A stretch of DNA of 13,108 nucleotides from Thalassiosira profunda. Its lineage: Eukaryota; Bacillariophyta; Thalassiosirophyceae; Thalassiosirales; Thalassiosiraceae. Below are positions 1-6,991 of the stretch, one piece after another. The notes under the pieces were generated by a model, which worked only from the letters and a program-made list of their open reading frames with translations, ran no database searches and was not told the DNA's origin. Both the position numbers and the translations under genes were made by a program. Position 1 is the first letter of the stretch, and the number at the start of each line of letters is the position of its first letter. The DNA lies in assembly GCA_036939355.1 (NCBI GenBank), contig JALLAP010000412.1:1-13108 (forward strand). The letters are read 5' to 3'.

Positions 1-128
1 TTGGTTGGTTCCACGTGGAGGAAAAAGTTGGCAGGAAACTTTTGGGTTTTCTACGGAGGAATAAGTATTTATTTTCATTCGCTACCGGCTTATTGACCCA
101 TTCCCTCACACATCGCCATCACGACGCG
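1..128 (+). promoter_or_regulatory. Upstream region of the first plastid-protein gene, with a G-box palindrome
   Basis: The window opens 128 bp upstream of the first credible ATG. It holds a perfect palindrome CCACGTGG at 11-18, which contains a CACGTG G-box core of the kind bound by bHLH and bZIP factors. The surrounding 19 bp (9-27) recur with one mismatch at 2920-2938, upstream of another signal-peptide gene. The reading frame of the first gene stays open leftward to about base 15 but has no earlier ATG, and that extension would mask the signal peptide. I therefore treat it as leader or promoter. A regulatory role is inferred from sequence only. Confidence 0.35.
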
Positions 129-1256
129 ATGGCGACCGCCCTCGCCTTGCTATCCCTGCTGGGGCATCTGGTATGGGCGTCTGCCTTTGTGCCACCGTCG
201 CCGGCACATGCTAGAATCCTTGTGGGCACTCGCCTGCGCGCCGCCACCCCACTGGTCCTCGTCGGCACCCCCGACGAAGCGTTGGCAGCGGCGATGGCCC
301 TCGCCGCGCGAGATGTGCTGTCGAATGCATCAAGCCCAGACCAAAGCAGGTCGCCGATCCCTCCCGCACAGCCGGTGGCACACTTTGACGCTCCCGCGGC
401 AGAAGGCACCCATAAAAAGCATCAGCTGTCCACTGAAACGATAACCTCGTTGCAACACGCGCTCCTGTATTTGGGGCCATCACTCGAAGACTACGAGAAG
501 ATTCTTGCACATTCGCTTCAGCTGCTGTCGCGCATTGATGAGAGTGGCACCGAGCCGATGCTGCACTCGAGCATCGACTTTGGGGGCGACGAAGGTGCTG
601 CGCAGATGGAGTCCCTATCTCTGGTCCGCAACCGCTTCTCATTTCTGGGGCTGCATTTGAGACCTCCTTCAAACGCAAAGGAGGAGGGATTCATAATGTC
701 GAGAGATGAAGCCGAACTGTGGGGAAATCGACTGCATTATTTGTTGGAGGGTGGCCCGCCAGCAGCTGTGACAATGGACGTGCGGACACATCTGGCGATG
801 CTTCAAGCCAACTCGTTGCCAAAAACAAGAGGGGTGTTGGGCGAAAACGACAAGTGGGCGATATGTGGAGCAATCCAGGATGGGTTCTACGTCGCCGATG
901 GTGGCCTGCTGTTGGAATATCAATATGACTACGAAGACCCTTTTGGAGGCTGTGATCCGCTGCTCCGTCCGAGCGCTGGGTATGTCGTGCCGGCGGCGAG
1001 AGCAAAATCAGGGGACATAGCAAACGACGATGCATATGCAGCTGCCTACTCGGCGTTGGTGGGTTCGGGTCTCAATCGGATAGACGCCATCTCCATCGCC
1101 GCTGCGGTCAAATCGTTGTTTGGAGAAGCGGCACCGCCCTCATACACTTGGAGGGCCATCGATCAAATCGCAGATGCCAGTCGAGAGGCGAGACAGCAAA
1201 TGAAAAAAGAGGACGGTCTCTCCCGGAAAATGTACAAAGAGTTTGGCTATCAATGA
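129..1256 (+). CDS. Predicted plastid-targeted protein of unknown function
   Basis: This is a 375-residue single-exon protein. The ATG at 129 was chosen because it gives a classic heterokont bipartite presequence: a hydrophobic signal peptide (residues 1-19) ending in ASA, then Phe20 in the motif ASAFVPPSPA, then an Arg- and Ala-rich, acid-poor transit-like stretch to about residue 41. In diatoms and other secondary red algae, Phe at +1 after the signal peptide directs passage through the inner envelope into the plastid. The mature part has a low-complexity segment and then a better-structured second half. That half includes a WAICGAIQDGFYV stretch and a helical C-terminus (AISIAAAVKSLFG, then Ala-, Lys- and Glu-rich sequence) ending in KMYKEFGYQ. 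I recognise no enzymatic domain and assign no function. The stop lies 25 bp from the 3' end of the opposing decapping-enzyme gene, so the transcripts probably overlap. Targeting is well supported; function is unknown. Confidence 0.8.
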   Translation: MATALALLSLLGHLVWASAFVPPSPAHARILVGTRLRAATPLVLVGTPDEALAAAMALAARDVLSNASSPDQSRSPIPPAQPVAHFDAPAAEGTHKKHQLSTETITSLQHALLYLGPSLEDYEKILAHSLQLLSRIDESGTEPMLHSSIDFGGDEGAAQMESLSLVRNRFSFLGLHLRPPSNAKEEGFIMSRDEAELWGNRLHYLLEGGPPAAVTMDVRTHLAMLQANSLPKTRGVLGENDKWAICGAIQDGFYVADGGLLLEYQYDYEDPFGGCDPLLRPSAGYVVPAARAKSGDIANDDAYAAAYSALVGSGLNRIDAISIAAAVKSLFGEAAPPSYTWRAIDQIADASREARQQMKKEDGLSRKMYKEFGYQ

Positions 1257-1281
1257 ATAGACCCATTAAACAATTAATCAT

Positions 1282-2475
1282 CTACTCACCATCATTGCTC
1301 TCCCTTAAATGTTGCTCAATCAAGCTTTGCAGAGGAGTGCCCTTCTTGAGCTTGTATGTGATTGTCCGTTTGCAGTAATACTCCGGATCCAATTCCAAGT
1401 TCTGCACGACATCGCGCAGCAAGTGCCCGCGCTCCACCGAGCAGCCAGTCTCGTTCTCCAAGCGAGTGAAGTGCACATGAAAGTGGTAGAACTGAGGGTG
1501 GTAATGGATGAACACTCGAATCTGGTCCTCCTCGACGCCGTACACTTCTTTGATTGCAGCCAGTCCCTTCCGTTCCATTTCGTTTAGCAACGGTATGTGC
1601 TTACCCCTAAGGTCGCGAAGACAGGAAATGTCGCTTTGCTTTGCAATTCCGAGGCAGTACAAGTCCACTGTGGAGGGGTGCTTGTGCCACTCTTTTCTGG
1701 GTGTTGTGAGCGGAGGAGGGTGCGTTCTCCATTTCGTATCGACATTCACTATAAACTTGTCATCGTTCGCCAACAGCCGTTCCTTCTCCTTCTTGAGTTC
1801 GATGATGTTCGTGATCCAGGAGAGGCTGCCGCTGTCCACGATGGATTGGATGTAGGGCTTCACAACAGTGTTGTACATTTCCGGCGTTTCGTGGACGAGC
1901 ACGTGGCCGAGCGACGGCATGGCGCGGGATACCTGCCTGGCAGAGGCCGGGGTGATGAGTTCCACGTCGAAGGAGCCAAGTTTGGATGCCGCTGCAGACG
2001 CCGAACTATCAGTGCCATTGTCGCATGTTGTTGCATTTGTGGCCAACTTTGCATCAGAGCTTGGTCTCGCCTCGTAGTAACTGTATTCGGCGCCGCTCTC
2101 GGACTTGAGCGCAAAATTGTATCGTTGCAGAAACGATACGATTTCTTCGCTGGCTTTCGGATCGTGCTGCAGCAGATTCCTCTCCGGAAATTGGCCCTTA
2201 TCGATATCCTCCTGCGAGACGACTGGATTGCTCCCCAAGAGCGCCTTGTGAAAAGGCACGAGCGTCAACTTGAGGAGCGACGAGGTCGCATTGGATACCT
2301 CATCCTCGTTGTTTTCGTCAGGCTGCTGGATAACTTCGGTGTGGGAGAGCAGCAGCGTTGCGTGCTGATCCGACGTCGTTAGAGACTGCACCTTGCAGCC
2401 CTCCTTGGCAAGAATGTCGAGAGGAGTGGCCCTCCTATCCGCTGATTTGGCATCGGATGTCGATGTTGATGCCAT
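1282..2475 (-). CDS. DCPS: Scavenger mRNA-decapping enzyme DcpS (m7GpppX diphosphatase, HIT family)
   Basis: This is a 397-residue single-exon protein. DcpS hydrolyses the capped fragments (m7GpppN or short capped oligonucleotides) left after 3'-to-5' mRNA decay, releasing m7GMP. The diagnostic HIT signature HFHVHFT is at residues 331-337, with His333 as the expected nucleophile, preceded by FIHYHPQFY as in animal and fungal DcpS. Other family features are the ETPEMYNTVVKPYI segment (about 196-209), the WITNIIELKKEKERLL helix (about 220-235), SCLRDLRGKHIPLL (about 284-297), and the VERGHLL and LELDPEYY motifs after the HIT site. Residues 1-190 form the less conserved domain-swapped N-terminal half. 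A 25-residue acidic, Ser- and Ala-rich insert near 140-165 makes it longer than the human enzyme (337 aa). The ATG at 2475 sits in a good context (ACAATGG), and two CCAAT boxes lie upstream. The family call is very secure. Confidence 0.96.
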   Translation of the reverse strand: MASTSTSDAKSADRRATPLDILAKEGCKVQSLTTSDQHATLLLSHTEVIQQPDENNEDEVSNATSSLLKLTLVPFHKALLGSNPVVSQEDIDKGQFPERNLLQHDPKASEEIVSFLQRYNFALKSESGAEYSYYEARPSSDAKLATNATTCDNGTDSSASAAASKLGSFDVELITPASARQVSRAMPSLGHVLVHETPEMYNTVVKPYIQSIVDSGSLSWITNIIELKKEKERLLANDDKFIVNVDTKWRTHPPPLTTPRKEWHKHPSTVDLYCLGIAKQSDISCLRDLRGKHIPLLNEMERKGLAAIKEVYGVEEDQIRVFIHYHPQFYHFHVHFTRLENETGCSVERGHLLRDVVQNLELDPEYYCKRTITYKLKKGTPLQSLIEQHLRESNDGE

Positions 2476-3265
2476 TGTAATTCTGCGCTCGGTATCCTAC
2501 TCAGCGGCAACTGAAGAGCTACAGCGCGCATTGCATTGGCCATGCAACTGTAAATTGGATGAAACTTTCAATCCTCAGTTGGTTGATGTGAAACTTTCAC
2601 GCGGGTGCCTGACTTGTCGAGTCTGCGTCGGTATCTTTTTGCAACTCAGTGCACACACGTGTCCTTGGCTGAATGGCCAACCTCCAGCTGCCCCAATCCC
2701 CGTCGCCTGCGTATAGAGCCGTCGATAGATCTCCCGCGGGTGTGAGAGGAGGTTCCCGACACCGAAGCCGGGCAAGGACCTACCAAGGAGCAGCGAGTGC
2801 GACAACGACACAAGGGGCATGCAAAGTAGAGGCGAGGCTGGGCGGACGGCGAGCCGGCGAGGAGGGCAACTAAATCAATCTTTCTGATCAACGTAGGAAT
2901 CAGTACTAAACAGGTGCAATTCCACGGGGAGGAAAAAGAAGGCCTGGAAGCAAGCGGCCGGAGCCGGAAGCAAGAGCAAGAGAGGGCAAGAGGCTCGCCC
3001 GCCGAGGAACACAACGGCATGCAACGTGGGCAAGAACGTCGGCGCGTCGTTGATCACCCATTATTTCTGTCGCATAATCCGACGAGTTGCAATCAACAAC
3101 TGCAATTGAAAGGGACGTCGTGCGCAGCGTCCACTCCACCTAAGCTTGGCTGTCTGATCTTCATTCAGGTGCACTGTCCGCTCCTAAAGCGCTCGGGCAA
3201 GCCTCTGCCTTCGCCGTCGGCAGCCCCCTCATTCACTTCCAATCTCCCCCACATAACAATTCGTC
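2476..3265. promoter_or_regulatory. Divergent intergenic region between the DcpS gene and the signal-peptide gene
   Basis: This 790-bp stretch holds no convincing gene; its open frames lack signatures and compete with one another. It must contain the start regions of both flanking divergent genes. Visible elements are two CCAAT boxes oriented toward DcpS (ATTGG at 2535-2539 and 2554-2558), two copies of the palindrome TGAAACTTTCA at 2560-2570 and 2589-2599, and a purine-rich A/G tract at about 2926-2993. There is also a 19-bp near-copy (2920-2938) of the sequence upstream of the first plastid gene, and TTGCAA-type motifs at about 3090-3110. The boundary between the two promoters cannot be placed. 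Confidence 0.55.
2560..2599. repeat. Pair of 11-bp palindromes TGAAACTTTCA
   Basis: The sequence TGAAACTTTCA occurs at 2560-2570 and again at 2589-2599, 29 bp apart. Each copy is a perfect inverted repeat around a central C, and the second extends by one base pair on each side (GTGAAACTTTCAC, 2588-2600). They lie 85-125 bp upstream of the DcpS start codon. A spaced pair of symmetric sites in a promoter suggests a dimeric transcription-factor site, but no specific factor can be named. Confidence 0.4.
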
Positions 3266-4036
3266 ATGACGAGATTCACATCCGCCGTCGCGGCCATGAT
3301 ACTCTCATGCACCGTCCCCCGCGGCGATGCGTTCCAAACTTCCCAAATGCTCCCGATGCGGGTCGACCCCATCCCGAAGATGGAAATACAACAACGTCTC
3401 GGCCTCAAAGAGAGCGACCCGATCAATAATGCGAGCACGTTATCAATAGGCTCGGGTCCCAACATGGGATACGCGCTGACGAACGAGCACGAGGTCGTCT
3501 GTCCTGTGAGCGGGGCCCACCAGGGCATACTGTGCACGGCCTCCCTCTCAAACTCAATAGAGGGGGAGAACGCGGAATCCATCGCGAACAACAACGAGCT
3601 GATCTCGCAGGCAATCTTATCAGGATCGTTGGCGGCCAGCATCAGGAATCGGTGCAAGGATGGGAGCAGCGTGTACTATCTCCCGTATGTCATCACGCTG
3701 GTGGAATCATTGGTGGCAGAGGAGGTGGGGGGTCTTGACTTTGGGGAGATGGTGTTCAACAGCGGAGGACTTGAGACGAACGAGATATTGATGGATTGCA
3801 GCGGGGACGAGAAGGAGAGCGCGATGCTCTACGCCTGCAACACCCAACAAGATGCCCACAGTGCGACGTCAGACGTGTACCTCCTCCCGTCGTCGGGGGC
3901 GGGGAGCTGCTTGAGATTTACGGTCGACTTTAAGGTCGCAACGATCAACCTGCAACAAATTCGAAGCTTTGGGGATAGAGACTCCGTGACGCCGCTGAGG
4001 CCTGATGTGTGGCTGAAGGACGACTACAGTTACTAG
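3266..4036 (+). CDS. Signal-peptide protein of unknown function, possibly plastid-targeted
   Basis: This is a 256-residue single-exon protein. The N-terminus has a signal peptide with hydrophobic core AVAAMILSCTV and a probable cleavage site after GDA (residue 22). Phe23 then takes the +1 position, a weaker version of the ASAF plastid motif seen in the first gene. A Met- and Pro-rich segment (MLPMRVDPIPKMEIQQRLGL) follows. The mature protein contains several cysteines (in CPVSG, ILCTAS, NRCKDG, MDCSGD, YACNT and SCLRF) and a hydrophobic helix YVITLVESLVAEEV. I recognise no domain. The cysteines would also fit a secreted protein, so plastid delivery is only a suggestion. The TAG stop shares bases with the stop codon of the fucosyltransferase gene on the other strand (CTAG at 4033-4036), so the two coding regions overlap at their last codons. 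Existence of the gene is well supported; function is unknown. Confidence 0.75.
   Translation: MTRFTSAVAAMILSCTVPRGDAFQTSQMLPMRVDPIPKMEIQQRLGLKESDPINNASTLSIGSGPNMGYALTNEHEVVCPVSGAHQGILCTASLSNSIEGENAESIANNNELISQAILSGSLAASIRNRCKDGSSVYYLPYVITLVESLVAEEVGGLDFGEMVFNSGGLETNEILMDCSGDEKESAMLYACNTQQDAHSATSDVYLLPSSGAGSCLRFTVDFKVATINLQQIRSFGDRDSVTPLRPDVWLKDDYSY
4033..4036. other. Shared CTAG: overlapping stop codons of convergent genes
   Basis: The palindrome CTAG supplies TAG to both strands. The plus-strand signal-peptide gene stops at 4034-4036, and the minus-strand fucosyltransferase gene stops at 4033-4035 once its last intron is removed. The coding regions therefore meet tail to tail with no intergenic base, and each 3' UTR must be antisense to the other gene's coding exon. 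Confidence 0.75.
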
Positions 4037-5344
4037 CCGCTTACTGAGCTTTGGTGAATTTCTTCTATGCCCTTGTCGATGTCCCGCCAGCTTATCGGCT
4101 GCCGAGGAAACAGGAAGTTAGAGACAGCAGAGGCAAATAATAGAAGAAGGAACACAGAAACTCACAAACTCGCGCATATAGATGGGCTGGGGCGGAAGAG
4201 AAGGAGGTCAAAGGAGCTGCCAAACAAAAGAGACAAATGGACATGGAATCAACGCAGCTCACCTTCTTCACGGGCATGTATTGCTTCATTTGCTTGTGCC
4301 TCTCATCGGGGAAGAAATAGTAGCTGTCCATCGTCCCGTCCTCGTAGCTTTCTAGCTTGTGTTTTGCGATGTAGTAACCTCTCATCCGATTGACGTATCC
4401 GCTGAGGGTCGACCACCAGGTTCCATAGAACACTCTGCCTTTGGACGCCACCAGTTGATCCAGCATGCCATAGTAGTTGGTATTGATTCCTTTGAGCAAA
4501 TCCTGGAAGTCGTCAAGGAACACCACCTCGTAATGCTCTTTGAAGGGCGCAAAGAAGGACTTGTCCCTCTCATCGGTTGCAATGTACAGCAGTCCGCCTT
4601 CCTCCAGCTCCGCTTCGCTCTTTGCAATGAGCTCCTTCGCTTCCAGCCTCGTTTTCTTGTACTGGAAGTCTCCTCGTCTCACATGCATGCTGTCAAACAG
4701 ACCGTCCTTCTTCGACCGCCTTCGCACGGCTTCCACAACTCGTGCGGCGGCGCACATTATTTCGTCAATATAACGGAGATGATCTCGCACAAATCTTTTG
4801 CTCCAAAGATCGGCCTTCCAATTGGCAAAGAAGATGAACGCGTAGAAATGGGTCAGCAACCGGGTGCCCTTTTCTGCGGGAAAATAGAGCACGGGGGCCT
4901 CCTGCAGCTGTTTGTCGTATATGCACAGCTCGTCCCGATCGGCCAGCATCTCTCGCATTCTCTCTTCCATGGGAGCGTCCACCGGCACCGGCTTTCCCTC
5001 AAACTCCTCCAGAGATGGCCGTTTCCGCCCATCCTTCTCGGACATCATATCTTTGTGCGCTTGTCGCAGTTTGTCGATTGCATCGGCACCCTTTTCCGTT
5101 GGAATTGCCGCTATACAGTCCGATGGATTCCACCCTGGATTCACGCCAATCTTTTTGTAGTAGCTCTTCACCAACTGGGGCGTGATCTGCGTATTCTCTT
5201 TCCATATTTCCGGCTTGCCCGTTGCAATGTTGAGTAGCTGTCCAGTTTTCCCGTAGCGATGGAGGAATTCCTCCGACGTGATGACATTGAACCCCTCGTG
5301 CTCCACTGCTAATGAGTCCAGATGGAAGAAATCTCCAAAGTCAA
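4033..5344 (-). CDS. 3' part of an interrupted GDP-fucose O-fucosyltransferase-like gene (catalytic C-terminal region)
   Basis: This part holds two exons. The large exon, 5344 down to 4263, opens in frame at the insertion border with DFGDFFHLDSLAVEHEGF. Family motifs follow in order: SMHVRRGDFQYK, the GDP-fucose-binding Arg motif (residues 419-425 of the reconstructed 580-aa protein); LLYIATDE (about 451-457); and YGMLDQLVASKGRVFYGTWW with STLSGYVNRMRGYY near the C-terminus. A GTGAGC donor follows codon AAG at 4263. The intron is 4099-4262 (164 bp), and the acceptor CTCGGCAG joins in phase to the last exon, 4098-4033, which encodes PISWRDIDKGIEEI and a short tail before TAG. Without the intron the frame would run into an implausible Leu/Phe/Ser/Cys-rich tail. 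There is no start codon or membrane anchor here; these lie 5.4 kb away at 10724-11414. Expected role is transfer of fucose to glycoproteins in the Golgi or ER. In this configuration the part is separated from its promoter. Confidence 0.88.
4099..4262 (-). other. Last intron of the fucosyltransferase-like gene
   Basis: On the minus strand the intron begins GTGAGC, directly after the in-frame codon AAG, and ends in the acceptor TTTCCTCGGCAG. It is 164 bp, clearly longer than the 61-85 bp introns elsewhere in the window. Removal is phase 0 and yields a C-terminus with the PISWRDID motif and a stop that fits the compact gene end. The call rests on splice consensus and protein plausibility, not on transcripts. 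Confidence 0.75.
5334..5344. repeat. Left copy of the 11-bp target-site duplication
   Basis: TCCAAAGTCAA occurs here at the inner edge of the fucosyltransferase 3' part and again, identically, at 10724-10734 at the edge of the 5' part. Both copies code for the same residues (DFG) in the fucosyltransferase frame. Collapsing them to one copy restores the gene exactly. This is what staggered-cut insertion leaves behind. The true duplication could be a base or two shorter if the element ends in matching bases. Confidence 0.85.
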
Positions 5345-6398
5345 GCGAGTGGGGCGCGGCCTCTCGGGCGACGCGTCGGCGTCCTCGACGCGTCGGCAGA
5401 CACCAGCCGTGTGAAGACTCAGAACATTATATGGGCGTTAGTAAGCTTGAAGCTTGACGGCCAGCTGGATGCACGATCCGTCCATCCTTCAATCCCTCAT
5501 TTGAGGCTCTCGCTGTTGGCGATCTTGCCCAGACGTCACGAATTCGGTCACATACAGTCACATGTGATCACAAAGAGACTCACCTTCACCAAGCAACGCA
5601 ACGCCCCGCGCTGGTGCACCACTCCCCAACAGGTCATGGCGGCGTCGTCGCTCCTCCACTTGGGCGCCGGCCAACCGGCGATCGGCCAATCTCCTCGGTG
5701 GCGGTGCGCCCCTTATCGTACCTGCGGCGCTTCCAGCGACGCGAGTGGATGTCGCTCACCGATCCCCCCAACTCGGGCGGTCGGCCGCACCCAGCTTCGG
5801 CTCCCACCATGAGCGGACGATGCGCCCTTCGTCCGAGGCCGCGGCCTGATCCGTGGCCAGAATCGACGACCTACGAGACATTAACCGCCCGAGCAGGATG
5901 GCGTCGTTAGCGCCGGGCGGCCCGCGGGCCGGGTGGTGTGTGGTTGCGGTGATGTGCAAGCTGGTGCCTGCACCTCTCTCTCGCCGAGCGAACCTCGCGC
6001 GGTCGACGCCCCGCCTGCTTCGCCTTCCCCTCCCGCGTCGGGTCTTGTCCTGCTGGTGTCGTGGTGGTGCACCCGAGATCGGCATCGTGCGATTATCAAA
6101 TCGTTCCGGGCCTCTTGCTCTCTCGTTGGTGCACACACCGGTCCGGGTCGATTCCCTGCCGCCGCGGAGGCTTCGACTGACTGTGGTTGTTTGCGCCAGA
6201 GCGAGCTCTTGCACGCACGGCGTCCGAGGTTTGTGTGGCAACAGCGGGGGAATCGTGATTGAGTGGTCGTGGTGCTCCACCTCCGTCGCCGGTCTGCTGG
6301 TCGAGTAGGCAATTGATCACGAGACCGTGCGGCGCATACACCCCCCCCACCGACGCTTCCAGCGCGCCCACCAGTTGATTTCCATTTGTTTTGCAACG
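5345..6398. other. GC-rich non-coding left part of the insertion
   Basis: This stretch of about 1.05 kb shows no believable gene. Its open frames on both strands are Arg/Pro/Ser/Gly-rich shadows of GC-rich DNA, and one runs straight across the insertion border. Features seen are two 12-bp copies of CGACGCGTCGGC (5369-5380 and 5386-5397), a tandem AAGCTTG pair near 5446-5459, the palindrome TCACATGTGA near 5560, and a 14-bp perfect palindrome CGGCCCGCGGGCCG (5918-5931). It probably supplies the promoter and 5' leader of the insert's gene, and perhaps the binding sites needed for mobility. Confidence 0.4.
5369..5397. repeat. Twin palindromic motif CGACGCGTCGGC near the left border
   Basis: Two identical 12-bp copies (5369-5380 and 5386-5397) are separated by GTCCT. 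Each contains the perfect 10-bp palindrome CGACGCGTCG. They begin 25 bp inside the left border of the insertion. Subterminal repeated palindromes are common recognition sites of transposase-like proteins, which makes this a candidate site. No matching copy is seen near the right border. Confidence 0.5.
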
Positions 6399-6479
6399 GT
6401 GAGTGCGCTTGATTTGATCCTTCTTTGCTCTTTGATTCGTTTGCAATCTCCCACTCTCACAGCTTTTCCCTTTCCTCAG
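6399..6479 (+). other. Putative first 5'-UTR intron of the insert gene
   Basis: A strong donor (GTGAGTGCGC at 6399) follows TTTTGCAACG. A long pyrimidine-rich stretch ends in the acceptor TTTCCCTTTCCTCAG at 6479, giving an 81-bp intron. The size and signals match the coding introns downstream. No coding frame ties the upstream exon to the zinc-finger protein, so this would be an untranslated leader intron. It is unproven without transcripts. Confidence 0.45.
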
Positions 6480-6910
6480 ATACGTACCTAGAATGGGTAC
6501 GTGGTACGCGCTATTTCCCTCTCCACCAACCCCCAACCCGCATGCGCCATCTCATGAAGGACCAATCGACCAAGCCCAAGCCCTCCCAACCCAACCCCCG
6601 TCCTTCGTACCTCCGACGGGCGACCATACGCCTCCATTCGACGCCGCGCTGCTCGTCCAGCGCCCCTCCACGTCTCCAGCCATCATCTCGCGCACATTTT
6701 GGACGACGCCAACCAGCGTCCACCCCACCACCCCTCGCCTCGACATTACCAGGGTGTTAGACGCCTCCGCGCCGAGCCTTCCAACGCCCCTCAACTGCTA
6801 TCCCACCCACCACACGCGGCGACGTCGTTGGGTACCCCCTGGGCCTAAAATTGCAGCACCCCATTGATATCATTTGCAATATTTTTTGCAAAGGACGAAG
6901 CAGCGGCAGG
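6480..6910 (+). other. C-rich putative leader exon with a 124-codon upstream ORF
   Basis: The sequence between the two putative leader introns is conspicuously C-rich and G-poor on the plus strand. An ATG at 6493, just after the splice acceptor, opens a 124-codon frame that ends at 6867. Its product would be Pro-, Thr- and Ser-rich with no recognisable domain. The composition follows from the C-rich DNA, so I regard it as an upstream ORF or chance frame rather than a gene. The frame in phase with the downstream ATG has a stop at 6758-6760 and no later ATG, which supports translation starting at 6992. Confidence 0.3.
6869..6879 (+). promoter_or_regulatory. ATCATTTGCAA motif upstream of the insert gene
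   Basis: This 11-mer lies 113 bp upstream of the insert gene's ATG, followed by a T-run and another TTGCAA. The identical 11-mer recurs at 12032-12042, two bases upstream of the ATG of the right-edge gene. Recurrence just ahead of two plus-strand start codons suggests an initiator-like or leader motif. This is inferred from the two copies only. Confidence 0.3.
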
Positions 6911-6991
6911 GTGAGTTGCAATGATAATGCTCTCGTCGCAACAATTATGTGATGCTCTTATTGACACATCTGCGATTTATTTCTTCTGAAG
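6911..6991 (+). other. Putative second 5'-UTR intron ending at the start codon
   Basis: The donor GTGAGTTGCA at 6911 and the acceptor TTTATTTCTTCTGAAG at 6991 define an 81-bp intron whose last base directly precedes the ATG at 6992. Splicing would put GGCAGG immediately before the start codon. The signals are as good as those of the coding introns. It is not confirmed by a reading frame because the upstream exon is untranslated. Confidence 0.55.

Noticed and set aside
1275..1290. GTGAGT-like donor at the last codons of the DcpS gene, suggesting a further exon
   Set aside because: The frame already ends at a family-typical position, and an extra exon would have to lie inside the first plastid gene.
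1597..2382. Plus-strand 261-codon frame
   Set aside because: It lies wholly antisense to the DcpS coding sequence, whose motifs are unmistakable.
4359..5237. Plus-strand 292-codon frame
   Set aside because: It is the antisense shadow of the fucosyltransferase catalytic exon.
5312..5812. Plus-strand open frame of 166 codons crossing the left insertion border
   Set aside because: It spans host and inserted DNA, lacks any signature, starts in antisense of a clear fucosyltransferase exon, and is Arg/Pro/Ser-rich as expected of GC-rich noise.
5756..6396. Minus-strand open frames of 171-174 codons in the insertion leader
   Set aside because: Composition is Arg/Gly/Thr/Pro-rich with no hydrophobic core. 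Several frames are open at once in the same GC-rich stretch, and splice signals there point to the plus strand.
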